From: Kluyvera sichuanensis
GTDB lineage: Bacteria > Pseudomonadota > Gammaproteobacteria > Enterobacterales > Enterobacteriaceae
Assembly: GCF_014218705.1 (NCBI RefSeq)
Contig: NZ_JABBJF010000012.1
Span: 1 to 64,000 of the forward strand
DNA: 64,000 nt
Direction of reading: 5' to 3'
Of the stretch, positions 1 to 11,814 are shown piece by piece. The translations under genes and the position numbers were made by a program. The notes under the pieces are model-generated. The model was not told the DNA's origin. It saw only the letters and a program-made list of their open reading frames with translations, and made no database searches. Within the stretch, counting starts at the first letter, position 1. Each line of letters starts with the position of its first letter.

Positions 1-90
1 CTGACCCCATGCCGAACTCAGAAGTGAAACGCCGTAGCGCCGATGGTAGTGTGGGGTCTCCCCATGCGAGAGTAGGGAACTGCCAGGCAT
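1..90 (+). rRNA. rrfE: 5S ribosomal RNA, 3' part (5' end outside window)
   Basis: The last 90 nt of a 5S rRNA: the internal segment around GCCGAACTCAGAAGTGAAAC and the closing strand CTGCCAGGCAT are those of enterobacterial 5S rRNA, which is 120 nt long, so about 30 nt lie before the window. The position before yjaB and metA corresponds to the end of the rrnE operon in E. coli. A rho-independent terminator follows at 103-132. Confidence 0.97.
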
Positions 91-102
91 CAATTAAGTG
101 AA

Positions 103-132
103 GAAGCCCATCCTGACGGATGGGCTTTTTTG
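103..132 (+). terminator. rRNA operon terminator
   Basis: The stem AAGCCCATCC / GGATGGGCTT is followed directly by a run of Ts, 13 nt after the 5S 3' end. Confidence 0.9.
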
Positions 133-163
133 CGTCTGCGGAAAGTGAAAGAACGGTGATATT

Positions 164-237
164 CCCGGGGTCACTGCGTTCGCCCGGGCTACAACGGATC
201 TGGTAGCCCGGACGAGGCGTTTACGCCGACTCCGGGG
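164..237. repeat. REP pair (BIME) running into yjaB
   Basis: Two inverted units of the GTAGCCCGG...CCGGGG type face each other: CCCGGG...CCCGGGCTAC, then GTAGCCCGGACGAGGCG...CCGGGG. The right-hand unit includes the yjaB stop codon and its last four codons. Confidence 0.85.
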
Positions 238-673
238 ATACACCGCAATAACGTAAATGCAGCAGCGGATAAGGTCGCCCATGATCGTCCGTCTCCGACC
301 GGCCGGTCACGACAAACCCCATCTTCTGATAGAACCCCACCGCCTGCGCATTCTGCTCGTTAACATCCGTGGTCAGATCGGGAATCAGCGACAGCGCATG
401 TTCAACCAACTTGCGCCCCACGCCGGTTCCTCGTGCATCAGGATCGACGAATAGCGCCTCCAGATGATGCTCAGACAGCAGCATAAACGCCACCGGCACA
501 TCATTATCATCTACCGCCACCCAGAGCGGGGCTTCCGGCAGAAATGCCCGTACCTGGACCTCAATATCGGCCCTATCCTGCGCGGAAAGAAAATCATGCG
601 TCGCATCGACCGAACGACACCAAATCGCAATCAGTCGTTCGCCCTCATGGCGCTGTGAACGTCGAATTATCAT
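221..673 (-). CDS. yjaB: GNAT-family N-acetyltransferase YjaB
   Basis: Small cytosolic GNAT acetyltransferase of 150 aa, close to E. coli YjaB (147 aa). The acetyl-CoA-binding loop of the family is seen as DPDARGTGVGRKLVEHA at about residues 78-94, followed by the NEQNAQAVGFYQKMGF segment typical of the beta5 region. YjaB is known to bind acetyl-CoA, but its physiological acceptor is not established. The start is supported by an AGGAG about 6 nt upstream on the minus strand. It is divergent from metA with about 160 bp between. The C-terminus ends in CGVSPESA, whereas E. coli ends shortly after LAYVGA; the last codons and stop come from an adjoining REP unit. Confidence 0.92.
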   Translation of the reverse strand: MIIRRSQRHEGERLIAIWCRSVDATHDFLSAQDRADIEVQVRAFLPEAPLWVAVDDNDVPVAFMLLSEHHLEALFVDPDARGTGVGRKLVEHALSLIPDLTTDVNEQNAQAVGFYQKMGFVVTGRSETDDHGRPYPLLHLRYCGVSPESA

Positions 674-780
674 CGTTTTTCTCCTTTTCGAATCGTTTCA
701 ACATTCTACCTTATTAGTAATTGAAACTTTCTCACCTTCAACTTGCAGACTCGACATTTAACGGAAATCTGGGTATCGTT

Positions 781-812
781 AGCTGTCTGGATGTCTAAAC
801 GTTTATACGTAT
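781..812 (+). promoter_or_regulatory. MetJ operator: four tandem Met boxes
   Basis: Four contiguous 8-bp repeats, agctgtct-ggatgtct-aaacgttt-atacgtat, resemble the AGACGTCT Met box. They end 19 bp before the metA start. MetJ with S-adenosylmethionine binds such arrays cooperatively, so methionine-dependent repression of metA is expected. Confidence 0.85.
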
Positions 813-831
813 GCTGTGAGGTAATAAGGTT

Positions 832-1761
832 ATGCCGATTCGGGTGCAGGACGAGCTACCAGCCGTCAATTTCTTGCGTGATGAGAACGTCTTTGTGATG
901 ACCACGTCGCGTGCTACGGGTCAGGAAATTCGTCCTTTGAAGGTGCTGATCCTCAACCTGATGCCGAAGAAGATTGAGACAGAAAACCAATTTTTACGTC
1001 TTCTGTCAAACTCTCCGCTGCAGCTGGATATCCAGCTCTTGCGTATCGATGCGCGCGAGTCGCGTAATACACCAACGGAGCATCTTAATAACTTTTACTG
1101 CAATTTCGACGACATTCGCGACCAGAACTTCGATGGTCTGATCGTCACCGGTGCGCCGCTTGGGCTGGTAGAATTTAACGACGTTGCCTACTGGCCGCAG
1201 ATCAAACAGGTGCTCGAGTGGGCCAAAGATCACGTCACGTCGACGCTGTTTGTCTGTTGGGCGGTACAGGCCGCGCTCAATATTCTCTATGGCATTCCCA
1301 AGCAAACCCGCAACGACAAGCTCTCCGGCGTTTATGAACACCACATTCTCCACCCGCATGCCCTGCTGACGCGCGGCTTTGATGATAGCTTCCTGGCCCC
1401 GCACTCTCGCTATGCCGACTTCCCGGCGCAGCTGATTCGTGACTATACCGACCTGGAAATTCTCGCCGAAACGGAAGGCGGTGACGCCTATCTGTTTGCC
1501 AGCAAAGATAAGCGTATCGCCTTTGTTACCGGCCACCCGGAATATGATGCGCATACCCTGGCGAGCGAATTTTTCCGCGATGTGGATGCCGGTTTAACCC
1601 CGGAAGTGCCGTATAACTACTTCCCGAAAGATGACCCGAATAACAAACCGCACGCGACCTGGCGCAGCCACGGAAATCTGCTGTTTGCCAACTGGCTCAA
1701 CTACTACGTCTACCAGATCACTCCGTATGATCTGCGGAATATGAACCCTACGCTGGATTGA
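832..1761 (+). CDS. metA: Homoserine O-succinyltransferase
   Basis: Cytosolic MetA of 309 aa, the same length as E. coli MetA. It transfers succinyl from succinyl-CoA to homoserine, the first committed step of methionine synthesis. The class-I glutamine-amidotransferase-like fold is recognisable. The acyl-accepting nucleophile is Cys142 in the [10 protein letters not shown] segment, and the His235-Glu237 pair lies in VTGHPEYD; Lys46/47 is in the LNLMPKK segment implicated in substrate binding. The ATG lies 8 nt after GAGG (819-822), just after four Met boxes. A terminator follows at 1806. It is monocistronic here, between divergent yjaB and aceB. Confidence 0.98.
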   Translation: MPIRVQDELPAVNFLRDENVFVMTTSRATGQEIRPLKVLILNLMPKKIETENQFLRLLSNSPLQLDIQLLRIDARESRNTPTEHLNNFYCNFDDIRDQNFDGLIVTGAPLGLVEFNDVAYWPQIKQVLEWAKDHVTSTLFVCWAVQAALNILYGIPKQTRNDKLSGVYEHHILHPHALLTRGFDDSFLAPHSRYADFPAQLIRDYTDLEILAETEGGDAYLFASKDKRIAFVTGHPEYDAHTLASEFFRDVDAGLTPEVPYNYFPKDDPNNKPHATWRSHGNLLFANWLNYYVYQITPYDLRNMNPTLD

Positions 1762-1805
1762 TCTTCTACCTTCCACGATCCTAAAGCGTTTCAGCATTCT
1801 CAATC

Positions 1806-1828
1806 AGGCACCTTCGGGTGCCTTTTTT
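1806..1828 (+). terminator. metA terminator
   Basis: The hairpin AGGCACC-TTCG-GGTGCCT is followed by a T run, 44 nt after the metA stop. Confidence 0.9.
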
Positions 1829-1908
1829 GTTTCCGAAATCACCCCCAGTGCAAAATAAATTTTTATCTTATTACTAATCAATAAGTTGCATTTGTTTTTA
1901 ATTAAAAA

Positions 1909-1923
1909 TGGAAATTGTTTTTG
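1909..1923 (+). promoter_or_regulatory. IclR operator, aceB promoter
   Basis: TGGAAATTGTTTTTG, in an AT-rich 170-bp promoter region, matches the known E. coli IclR site upstream of aceB. The same TGGAAATTGTTTT core recurs upstream of iclR at 7729. The rest of the 1829-2032 gap is AT-rich leader with no further element that I can identify. Confidence 0.7.
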
Positions 1924-2032
1924 TTTTTTTAATTTTATTGATTAGGATTAAAAACGTTGAGCGAAAACTACACAACGATCTTCTGCTCAGCTGGCGGGGA
2001 AACTATTCGGATCATTCACGAGGAGCTGCACC

Positions 2033-3634
2033 ATGACACAACAGGCCACAACAACCGATGAACTGGCTTTTCTGAAGCCTTCTGGCGCGCAGGAACAGCA
2101 AGTTCTGACTGCGGAAGCGGTGGAATTTCTGACCGAACTGGTGACCCGATTTACGCCTAAACGCAATAAGTTGCTGGCTGCACGTATTCAGCAGCAGCAG
2201 GATATCGATGACGGTAAGCTCCCAGGTTTTATTTCGGAAACCGCTTCCATTAGAGAGGGTAACTGGACGGTTCGCGGTATTCCGGCTGATTTGCAGGATC
2301 GTCGCGTAGAAATCACCGGGCCGGTTGAGCGCAAAATGGTGATTAACGCGATGAACGCGAACGTCAAAGTGTTCATGGCCGATTTTGAAGACTCCCTCGC
2401 GCCGGACTGGAACAAGGTGATTGAAGGCCAGATCAACCTGCGCGATGCCGTCAATGGCACCATCAGCTATATCAACGACGCGGGCAAAATTTACCAGCTT
2501 AAGCCCGACCCGGCGGTGCTCATCTGCCGTGTGCGTGGCCTGCATCTGCCGGAAAAACACGTTACATGGCGCGGTGAAGCCATCCCGGGCAGCCTGTTTG
2601 ATTTCGCGCTCTACTTCTTCCACAACTACAAAGCGTTGCTGGCAAAAGGCAGCGGCCCCTATTTCTATCTGCCGAAAACGCAGGCCTGGCAGGAAGCGGC
2701 CTGGTGGAACGAGGTGTTCTGCTTCGCAGAAGATCGCTTCAACCTGCCGCGCGGCACCATCAAAGCCACGCTGCTGATTGAAACGCTGCCGGCAGTTTTC
2801 CAGATGGACGAAATTTTGCACGCGCTGCGTGACCATATTGTCGGCCTGAACTGCGGCCGTTGGGACTACATCTTCAGCTATATCAAAACCCTGAAGAACC
2901 ACCCGGACCGCGTACTGCCGGACCGTCAGGTAGTGACAATGGATAAACCATTCCTCAGCGCCTACTCGCGCCTGCTGATTAAAACCTGCCACAAACGCGG
3001 CGCTTTCGCGATGGGCGGCATGGCGGCGTTTATCCCAAGCAAAGATGCCGAGCGCAACGCGCAGGTGCTGAACAAGGTGAAGGCGGATAAATCGCTGGAA
3101 GCCAATAACGGCCACGACGGCACCTGGGTGGCGCACCCCGGTCTGGCGGATACCGCAATGGCGGTGTTTAACGAGGTGCTGGGCGAGCGTCCAAACCAGT
3201 TAGCCGTTTCCCGCGCTGACGACGCGCCGATTACCGCTGAAGAACTGCTGTCACCGTGCGACGGTGAGCGTACGGAAGAGGGAATGCGCGCCAACATTCG
3301 CGTGGCGGTGCAGTACATCGAAGCCTGGATCTCCGGCAACGGCTGCGTACCGATTTATGGCCTGATGGAAGATGCGGCAACCGCTGAGATCTCCCGCACC
3401 TCCATCTGGCAGTGGATCCACCATCAGAAGACGCTGAGCAACGGCAAACCGGTTACCAAACCGCTGTTCCGCCAGATGCTGGCCGAAGAGCTGCTGGTTA
3501 TCAAAGACGAGCTGGGCGATGCGCGCTTCAGCGGCGGCCGTTTCGATGATGCCGCACGCCTGATGGAGCAGATCACCACCTCCGACGAACTTATCGACTT
3601 CTTGACCCTGCCTGGCTACCGCCTGCTGGCGTAA
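2033..3634 (+). CDS. aceB: Malate synthase A
   Basis: Malate synthase A of 533 aa, equal to the E. coli length. It condenses glyoxylate with acetyl-CoA to malate in the glyoxylate bypass, used for growth on acetate and fatty acids. The family signature [14 protein letters not shown] begins near residue 272, and the C-terminus is LPGYRLLA as in E. coli. The ATG follows AGGAG (2020-2024) by 8 nt. It is first in aceBAK, 31 bp before aceA, and expected to be repressed by IclR through the site at 1909. Confidence 0.98.
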   Translation: MTQQATTTDELAFLKPSGAQEQQVLTAEAVEFLTELVTRFTPKRNKLLAARIQQQQDIDDGKLPGFISETASIREGNWTVRGIPADLQDRRVEITGPVERKMVINAMNANVKVFMADFEDSLAPDWNKVIEGQINLRDAVNGTISYINDAGKIYQLKPDPAVLICRVRGLHLPEKHVTWRGEAIPGSLFDFALYFFHNYKALLAKGSGPYFYLPKTQAWQEAAWWNEVFCFAEDRFNLPRGTIKATLLIETLPAVFQMDEILHALRDHIVGLNCGRWDYIFSYIKTLKNHPDRVLPDRQVVTMDKPFLSAYSRLLIKTCHKRGAFAMGGMAAFIPSKDAERNAQVLNKVKADKSLEANNGHDGTWVAHPGLADTAMAVFNEVLGERPNQLAVSRADDAPITAEELLSPCDGERTEEGMRANIRVAVQYIEAWISGNGCVPIYGLMEDAATAEISRTSIWQWIHHQKTLSNGKPVTKPLFRQMLAEELLVIKDELGDARFSGGRFDDAARLMEQITTSDELIDFLTLPGYRLLA

Positions 3635-3665
3635 TTCACCACATAACAATATGGAGCATCTGCAC

Positions 3666-4970
3666 ATGAAAACTCGTACCCAACAAATCGAAGATTTACA
3701 AAAAGAGTGGACGCAGCCTCGCTGGGAGGGCATTCGTCGCCCGTACAGCGCGGAAGAAGTGGTGAAACTGCGCGGGTCGGTTAACCCGGAATGTACGCTG
3801 GCCCAGCTCGGCGCTGCCAGAATGTGGCGTTTGCTGCACGGTGAATCGAAAAAGGGCTACGTCAACAGCCTTGGCGCGCTGACCGGCGGTCAGGCGCTGC
3901 AGCAGGCGAAAGCGGGTATTGAAGCGGTGTACCTGTCCGGCTGGCAGGTGGCGGCAGACGCGAACCTGGCCTCCAGCATGTACCCGGACCAGTCGCTCTA
4001 TCCAGCGAACTCCGTCCCGGCGGTGGTCGACAGAATCAACAACACCTTCCGCCGCGCGGATCAAATCCAGTGGGCGAACGGTATTGAGCCAAACGACCCG
4101 CGCTATGTGGACTATTTCCTGCCGATCGTTGCTGATGCCGAAGCTGGCTTCGGTGGTGTGCTGAATGCCTTTGAACTGATGAAGTCGATGATTGCAGCCG
4201 GTGCAGCGGCGGTGCACTTCGAAGATCAGCTGGCCTCAGTGAAAAAATGCGGTCACATGGGCGGCAAGGTGCTGGTACCGACTCAGGAAGCGATTCAGAA
4301 ACTGGTTGCCGCGCGTCTGGCGGCCGATGTGATGGGTGTTCCAACCCTGCTGATCGCCCGTACTGATGCGGATGCGGCGGATCTCATCACCTCTGACTGC
4401 GACCCGTACGATAGCGACTTTATCACCGGTGAGCGCACCAGCGAAGGTTTCTACCGCACCCATGCGGGCATCGAGCAGGCGATCAGCCGCGGCCTGGCGT
4501 ACGCGCCGTATGCTGACCTGGTATGGTGCGAAACTTCTACCCCGGATCTGGCATTGGCGAAGCGCTTTGCCGATGCGATCCACGCGAAATACCCTGGCAA
4601 GCTGCTGGCCTACAACTGCTCGCCGTCGTTCAACTGGCAGAAAAAGCTGGATGATAAAACCATCGCCAGCTTCCAGCAGCAGCTGTCAGATATGGGCTAC
4701 AAGTACCAGTTCATCACCCTGGCGGGCATCCACAGCATGTGGTTCAACATGTTCGACCTGGCGCACTCTTACGCTCAGGGCGAAGGGATGAAGCACTACG
4801 TTGAGAAGGTTCAGCAGGCTGAGTTCGCGGCGGCGAAAGATGGCTACACCTTCGTTTCTCACCAGCAGGAAGTGGGCACCGGCTATTTCGATAATGTCAC
4901 CACTATTATCCAGGGCGGCACCTCCTCGGTGACCGCGCTGACCGGCTCGACCGAAGAGTCGCAGTTCTGA
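3666..4970 (+). CDS. aceA: Isocitrate lyase
   Basis: Isocitrate lyase of 434 aa, equal to E. coli. It cleaves isocitrate to glyoxylate and succinate at the branch with the TCA cycle. The catalytic loop KKCGHMGGK carries nucleophile Cys195, and the glyoxylate/metal-binding segments are intact. The start at [15 protein letters not shown] is chosen because it matches E. coli and lies 9 nt after GGAG (3653-3656); an in-frame ATG five codons upstream (3651) overlaps that ribosome-binding site. It is followed by a REP block that separates it from aceK. Confidence 0.98.
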   Translation: MKTRTQQIEDLQKEWTQPRWEGIRRPYSAEEVVKLRGSVNPECTLAQLGAARMWRLLHGESKKGYVNSLGALTGGQALQQAKAGIEAVYLSGWQVAADANLASSMYPDQSLYPANSVPAVVDRINNTFRRADQIQWANGIEPNDPRYVDYFLPIVADAEAGFGGVLNAFELMKSMIAAGAAAVHFEDQLASVKKCGHMGGKVLVPTQEAIQKLVAARLAADVMGVPTLLIARTDADAADLITSDCDPYDSDFITGERTSEGFYRTHAGIEQAISRGLAYAPYADLVWCETSTPDLALAKRFADAIHAKYPGKLLAYNCSPSFNWQKKLDDKTIASFQQQLSDMGYKYQFITLAGIHSMWFNMFDLAHSYAQGEGMKHYVEKVQQAEFAAAKDGYTFVSHQQEVGTGYFDNVTTIIQGGTSSVTALTGSTEESQF

Positions 4971-4974
4971 TTAC

Positions 4975-6797
<1,823 letters not shown>

Positions 6798-6798
6798 T

Positions 6799-6873
6799 GT
6801 AGCCCGGCCGAGCAAAGCGACGCCGGGGTTTTGCTCCGAGCTTCCCCGGCGTCGCTTTGCTCGGCCGGGCTAC
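6799..6873. repeat. Perfect REP palindrome aceK-iclR
   Basis: Two 30-bp arms (6799-6828 and 6844-6873), each beginning GTAGCCCGGCCGAGCAAAGC on its own strand, are exact inverted copies around a 15-bp loop. It lies between the convergent genes aceK and iclR, 1 bp after the aceK stop and 10 bp before the end of iclR, and could act as a bidirectional 3' end. Confidence 0.9.
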
Positions 6874-6883
6874 TCAATCTTTC

Positions 6884-7708
6884 TTATCGGATCCCGCCGT
6901 ACGCCAGCGTTACCTCTTTTGCCGCCTTAATCACCATCGCACCAAACTCGGTGACCCGGTCGTCGGTAATACGGGAAATCGGCCCGGAGATGGAGATAGC
7001 CGCAAACGGCTCGCGGTGCTCATCGTAAATACACGATGCCACGCAGCGCAGGCCGAGCGCATGCTCTTCATCATCAAACGAATAGCCGCGCTTGCGCGTC
7101 TGGGCCAAATCGTCCTTCAGGTGCACCGGCGATACCAGCGTCGCGTGGGTGTAAGCGTGCAGCCCCTTGCGGTGCAGCAGGCTGGTAACTTCCTCTTCGC
7201 TCAGCTGAGATAAAAATGCCTTGCCCGCGCCGGAGGCGTGCATCGGCAACTTGCCGCCAATCGGGGCAGACATACGCATCAGCTGCGTACACTGCACCTG
7301 GTCAATAATAATCGCCTGATGATCGCTCTTATCCAGCACCGCCAGATTCACCGTTTCGCCGGAGTCTTCCATCAGCTTGCGCAGAATCGGGTGGACAATT
7401 GCTAGCAGATTACGGCTTTGCAGGAAGCTGCTGCCGACGATAAAGGCGTGCGCGCCCACGGACCAGTGGCCCAGTTCACCCACCTGACGCACAAATCCCA
7501 GCTGCTGCATGGTGGTGAGCAGGCGGTGCGTGGTGGAGTTCGGCAGCCCAGCCTGCTGCGCAAGTTCGGTCAGCGCGACGCTGCTATGGGATTCGGCAAT
7601 CCACTCCAGCAGCTTCAGGCCGCGGGTCAGTGATTGTACCTGGCCAGTTGCGGGGGCAGCGGCAGGGGCGGGTTTTCTACCGCGTTTCGCAGGAACGTTG
7701 GCAACCAT
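6884..7708 (-). CDS. iclR: Acetate operon repressor IclR
   Basis: IclR of 274 aa, the E. coli length. An N-terminal winged helix (residues about 25-90, with TELAQQAGLPNSTTHRLL as recognition region) is followed by the IclR effector domain, including the GKLPMHASGAGKAFLSQL segment. It represses aceBAK and its own gene; glyoxylate and pyruvate act as opposing effectors in E. coli. It begins with a basic linker KRGRKP preceded by MVANVPA. It is transcribed toward aceK and divergent from metH. Its upstream region has a TGGAAATTGTTTT site like that at aceB, consistent with autorepression. Confidence 0.97.
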   Translation of the reverse strand: MVANVPAKRGRKPAPAAAPATGQVQSLTRGLKLLEWIAESHSSVALTELAQQAGLPNSTTHRLLTTMQQLGFVRQVGELGHWSVGAHAFIVGSSFLQSRNLLAIVHPILRKLMEDSGETVNLAVLDKSDHQAIIIDQVQCTQLMRMSAPIGGKLPMHASGAGKAFLSQLSEEEVTSLLHRKGLHAYTHATLVSPVHLKDDLAQTRKRGYSFDDEEHALGLRCVASCIYDEHREPFAAISISGPISRITDDRVTEFGAMVIKAAKEVTLAYGGIR

Positions 7709-7728
7709 CGCAACTCCTTTCTGTATCG

Positions 7729-7743
7729 TGGAAATTGTTTTCG
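7729..7743. promoter_or_regulatory. IclR site in iclR promoter region
   Basis: TGGAAATTGTTTTCG, 20 bp upstream of the iclR start, shares a 13-base core with the aceB operator at 1909 and similar T-rich flanks ending in TTATTGATT. It supports negative autoregulation. Confidence 0.65.
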
Positions 7744-7795
7744 TTTTTATTGATTATAATACAACCGTTCGTATTACTGCTCCGATGAGTCATGT

Positions 7796-7808
7796 TGAAC
7801 ATGTCTCA
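7796..7808 (+). promoter_or_regulatory. Candidate MetR site upstream of metH
   Basis: TGAACATGTCTCA has one mismatch to the MetR consensus TGAANNNNNTTCA and lies about 100 bp before metH. MetR with homocysteine activates metH in E. coli. The match is by eye only. Confidence 0.4.
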
Positions 7809-7906
7809 AGTAGCAAGTTGTTTCCTTTTCCACCCTCACAGTTTATGCCAGTATGCTTTATTGCCTTTTTATGTCTGGGTTTCGTTGAGCGGTGTCGGGA
7901 GTGCTT

Positions 7907-10900
7907 GTGAGCAGCAAAGTGGAGCAACTGCGTGCGCAGTTAAATGAACGTATTCTGGTTCTGGACGGGGGCATGGGCACCATGATCCAGGGCTATCGTC
8001 TGAGCGAGCAGGACTTCCGCGGCGAGCGTTTCGCCGACTGGCCCTGTGACCTGAAGGGAAACAACGACCTGCTGGTGCTCAGCAAGCCGGAGGTGATCAG
8101 CGCTATCCATAACGCCTACTTTGAAGCGGGCGCGGATATCATTGAAACCAACACCTTTAACTCCACGATCATCGCCATGGCGGATTACCAGATGGAATCC
8201 CTGTCGGCGGAGATTAACTTTGCTGCGGCGAAGCTGGCACGTGCCTGTGCCGACGAATGGACGGCACGTACGCCAAATAAACCGCGCTACGTCGCAGGCG
8301 TGCTTGGCCCAACCAACCGTACTGCGTCTATCTCACCGGACGTCAACGACCCGGCTTACCGTAACGTCACCTTCGATCAACTGGTGGCGGCCTACCGTGA
8401 ATCCACCAAAGCGCTGGTGGAGGGCGGTAGCGACCTGATCCTGATTGAGACCGTCTTCGATACCCTGAACGCCAAAGCGGCGATTTTTGCGGTGAAGGAA
8501 GAGTTTGAAGCGCTGGGCGTTGACCTGCCGATCATGATTTCCGGCACCATCACCGACGCCTCCGGGCGTACGCTCTCCGGCCAGACCACCGAAGCGTTCT
8601 ATAACTCCCTGCGTCACGCCGACGCCCTGACCTTCGGCCTCAACTGTGCGTTAGGCCCGGATGAACTGCGCCAGTATGTGCAGGAGCTGTCGCGTATTGC
8701 GGAATGCTACGTGACCGCGCACCCGAACGCCGGTCTGCCGAACGCCTTCGGCGAGTACGACCTCGATGCCGACACGATGGCGGCCCAGATTCAGGAATGG
8801 GCGCAGGCGGGCTTCCTCAACATGGTCGGCGGCTGCTGCGGCACCACCCCAGAACACATTGCGGCGATGAGCCGCGCGGTTGAAGGCTTGCCGCCGCGCA
8901 AGCTGCCGGATCTGCCGGTCGCTTGTCGTCTGTCCGGCCTTGAGCCGCTGAACATCGGCGACGACAGCCTGTTTGTGAACGTCGGCGAACGTACCAACGT
9001 CACCGGCTCGGCGAAATTTAAACGCCTGATCAAAGAAGAAAAATACAACGAAGCGCTGGATGTGGCCCGCCAGCAGGTGGAAAGCGGTGCACAGATTATC
9101 GACATCAACATGGATGAGGGGATGCTCGACGCCGAAGCGGCGATGGTGCGTTTCCTCAACCTGATTGCCGGTGAACCGGATATTGCCCGCGTACCGATTA
9201 TGATCGACTCCTCCAAATGGGAGGTTATCGAAAAAGGGCTGAAGTGCATCCAGGGCAAAGGCATCGTCAACTCCATCTCGATGAAAGAGGGCGTTGAGCC
9301 GTTTATCGAACACGCGAAAAAGGTGCGTCGCTACGGCGCGGCGATGGTGGTGATGGCCTTTGATGAAGTGGGACAGGCTGACACTCGCGAACGCAAAATT
9401 GAGATTTGCCGCCGCGCCTATAACATTCTGACCCAAGAGGTGGGCTTCCCGCCGGAAGACATCATCTTTGACCCGAATATCTTCGCCGTGGCTACCGGCA
9501 TTGAAGAGCACAACAACTACGCGCAGGACTTTATCGGCGCCTGTGAAGACATCAAACGCGAACTGCCACACGCGCTGATCTCCGGCGGTGTTTCTAACGT
9601 GTCGTTCTCGTTCCGCGGCAACGACCCGGTGCGAGAAGCGATTCACGCGGTGTTCCTCTACTACGCTATCCGTAACGGCATGGACATGGGGATCGTCAAC
9701 GCCGGCCAGCTGGCGATTTATGACGACCTGCCAGCTGAACTGCGCGATGCGGTAGAGGACGTGATCCTCAATCGTCGCGACGACGGCACCGAGCGTCTGC
9801 TGGAGCTGGCCGAGAAATATCGCGGCAGCAAAACCGACGAGACCGCCAACGCGCAACAGGCGGAATGGCGTAGCTGGGACGTGAAAAAGCGTCTCGAATA
9901 CTCGCTGGTGAAAGGCATTACCGAATTTATCGAACTCGATACTGAAGAAGCCCGCCAGCAGGCCGCGCGCCCGATTGAGGTTATCGAAGGGCCGTTGATG
10001 GACGGCATGAACGTGGTCGGTGACCTGTTCGGCGAGGGCAAAATGTTCCTGCCGCAGGTGGTGAAATCGGCCCGCGTGATGAAGCAGGCAGTGGCCTACC
10101 TTGAACCGTACATTGAAGCCAGCAAAGAGAAAGGCTCCAGCAACGGCAAGATGGTCATCGCGACCGTGAAGGGCGACGTACACGACATCGGCAAAAACAT
10201 CGTTGGCGTGGTGTTGCAGTGTAATAACTACGAAATCATCGACCTCGGCGTGATGGTCCCGGCGGATAAAATCCTCAAAACCGCCAAAGAGGTGAATGCG
10301 GATCTGATTGGTCTCTCTGGCCTGATTACCCCGTCGCTGGATGAAATGGTCAACGTGGCAAAAGAAATGGAGCGTCAGGGCTTTACCATTCCGCTACTGA
10401 TTGGCGGCGCGACCACCTCCAAAGCGCACACCGCGGTGAAAATCGAGCAGAACTACAGCGGCCCAACGGTTTATGTACAGAACGCCTCGCGCACCGTTGG
10501 CGTTGTCGCGGCACTGCTCTCGGATACCCAGCACGACGACTTTGTTGCTCGTACGCGTAAAGAGTACGAAACCGTGCGTATTCAGCACGGGCGTAAGAAA
10601 CCACGCACGCCGCCGGTAACGCTGGCTGCGGCGCGTGAAAACGATCTGGCATTCGACTGGGAAAACTACACTCCACCGGTGGCGCATCGCCTGGGCGTGC
10701 AGGAAGTCGAAGCCAGCATCGAAACGCTGCGTAACTACATCGACTGGACGCCGTTCTTTATGACCTGGTCGCTGGCCGGGAAGTACCCGCGCATTCTTGA
10801 AGATGAAGTGGTGGGTGAAGAGGCGAAGCGCCTGTTCAAAGATGCCAACGACATGCTCGATCAACTGAGCGCGGAGAAATCCCTCAACCCTCGTGGCGTC

Positions 10901-11590
10901 GTCGGGCTGTTCCCGGCCAACCGTGTGGGTGACGATGTGGAAATCTATCGCGACGAAACGCGCACCCACGTGCTGACCGTCAGCCGCCATCTGCGCCAGC
11001 AGACGGAGAAAGTCGGCTTTGCGAACTACTGCCTGTCTGACTTTGTCGCGCCGAAAACCTCCGGCAAAGCGGACTACATTGGTGCCTTCGCGGTGACCGG
11101 TGGTCTGGAAGAAGATGCTCTGGCCGATGCGTTTGAAGCGCAGCACGATGATTACAACAAGATCATGGTGAAGGCGATTTCCGACCGTCTGGCGGAAGCC
11201 TTCGCCGAGTATCTGCACGAGCGCGTGCGTAAGGTTTACTGGGGCTATGCGCCGAATGAAAACCTGAGCAATGAAGAGCTGATCCGCGAAAACTATCAGG
11301 GTATTCGCCCGGCACCGGGCTACCCGGCCTGCCCGGAACACACCGAGAAGGGCACCATCTGGGAGCTGCTGGATGTGGAAACCCACACCGGCATGAAGCT
11401 GACTGAATCCTTCGCCATGTGGCCTGGCGCGTCGGTTTCCGGCTGGTACTTTAGCCACCCGGACAGCAAGTACTACGCGGTGGCGCAGATTCAGCGCGAC
11501 CAGGTTGAGGATTACGCTTTCCGTAAAGGGATGAGCGTGGCGGAAGTGGAGCGCTGGCTGGCGCCGAACCTCGGCTACGATGCCGACTGA
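7907..11590 (+). CDS. metH: Cobalamin-dependent methionine synthase
   Basis: Four-module MetH of 1227 aa, the E. coli length. It transfers methyl from 5-methyl-THF to homocysteine through methylcobalamin. Modules in order: homocysteine domain with zinc ligands in GLNCALG and GGCCGTTP (about 247, 310, 311); pterin-binding domain from [15 protein letters not shown]12 domain with the [11 protein letters not shown] motif (His near 759) and [10 protein letters not shown]; AdoMet reactivation domain ending NLGYDAD. GTG at 7907 is chosen: it follows CGGGAG and gives the VSSKVEQL start of E. coli, whereas an upstream in-frame GTG (7892) overlaps the ribosome-binding region. Confidence 0.97.
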   Translation: MSSKVEQLRAQLNERILVLDGGMGTMIQGYRLSEQDFRGERFADWPCDLKGNNDLLVLSKPEVISAIHNAYFEAGADIIETNTFNSTIIAMADYQMESLSAEINFAAAKLARACADEWTARTPNKPRYVAGVLGPTNRTASISPDVNDPAYRNVTFDQLVAAYRESTKALVEGGSDLILIETVFDTLNAKAAIFAVKEEFEALGVDLPIMISGTITDASGRTLSGQTTEAFYNSLRHADALTFGLNCALGPDELRQYVQELSRIAECYVTAHPNAGLPNAFGEYDLDADTMAAQIQEWAQAGFLNMVGGCCGTTPEHIAAMSRAVEGLPPRKLPDLPVACRLSGLEPLNIGDDSLFVNVGERTNVTGSAKFKRLIKEEKYNEALDVARQQVESGAQIIDINMDEGMLDAEAAMVRFLNLIAGEPDIARVPIMIDSSKWEVIEKGLKCIQGKGIVNSISMKEGVEPFIEHAKKVRRYGAAMVVMAFDEVGQADTRERKIEICRRAYNILTQEVGFPPEDIIFDPNIFAVATGIEEHNNYAQDFIGACEDIKRELPHALISGGVSNVSFSFRGNDPVREAIHAVFLYYAIRNGMDMGIVNAGQLAIYDDLPAELRDAVEDVILNRRDDGTERLLELAEKYRGSKTDETANAQQAEWRSWDVKKRLEYSLVKGITEFIELDTEEARQQAARPIEVIEGPLMDGMNVVGDLFGEGKMFLPQVVKSARVMKQAVAYLEPYIEASKEKGSSNGKMVIATVKGDVHDIGKNIVGVVLQCNNYEIIDLGVMVPADKILKTAKEVNADLIGLSGLITPSLDEMVNVAKEMERQGFTIPLLIGGATTSKAHTAVKIEQNYSGPTVYVQNASRTVGVVAALLSDTQHDDFVARTRKEYETVRIQHGRKKPRTPPVTLAAARENDLAFDWENYTPPVAHRLGVQEVEASIETLRNYIDWTPFFMTWSLAGKYPRILEDEVVGEEAKRLFKDANDMLDQLSAEKSLNPRGVVGLFPANRVGDDVEIYRDETRTHVLTVSRHLRQQTEKVGFANYCLSDFVAPKTSGKADYIGAFAVTGGLEEDALADAFEAQHDDYNKIMVKAISDRLAEAFAEYLHERVRKVYWGYAPNENLSNEELIRENYQGIRPAPGYPACPEHTEKGTIWELLDVETHTGMKLTESFAMWPGASVSGWYFSHPDSKYYAVAQIQRDQVEDYAFRKGMSVAEVERWLAPNLGYDAD

Positions 11591-11621
11591 TTCACAAAAC
11601 CGTCATCTTTCCTTACAACTA

Positions 11622-11652
11622 ACAGGGCGCTCTTAGGGCGCCCTGTCTCTTT
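11622..11652 (+). terminator. metH terminator
   Basis: A perfect 9-bp stem ACAGGGCGC / GCGCCCTGT with a 7-nt loop and a T-rich tail, 31 nt after the metH stop. Confidence 0.8.
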
Positions 11653-11733
11653 ATTGTGCGTAAACCCTTATACTGAAAGAAAGCTCACGCGCGTTGCATA
11701 CCTTATTCGGCCAGCACAGGGATGATTTGTCGA

Positions 11734-11758
11734 CCTGATAAGCGCAGCGTCATCAGGC
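11734..11758. repeat. Single REP-like unit
   Basis: CCTGATAAGCGCAGCGTCATCAGGC is a short palindrome of the E. coli REP style, between the metH terminator and yjbB. Confidence 0.6.
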
Positions 11759-11814
11759 ACTATGCCGACATCATGAGCCCCAGGAACCCATAACAATAAG
11801 GAGAAAATGATTCC

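Noticed and set aside
2012-3136. 374-codon frame antisense to aceB
   Set aside because: Shadow of aceB; no domain, and no start signal.
8651-10183. 510-codon open frame antisense to metH
   Set aside because: It lies wholly within metH, whose frame is conserved end to end with E. coli. The composition (rich in His, Arg, Val, Phe) is that of a shadow frame of a GC-rich gene, and no ribosome-binding site or family match is seen.
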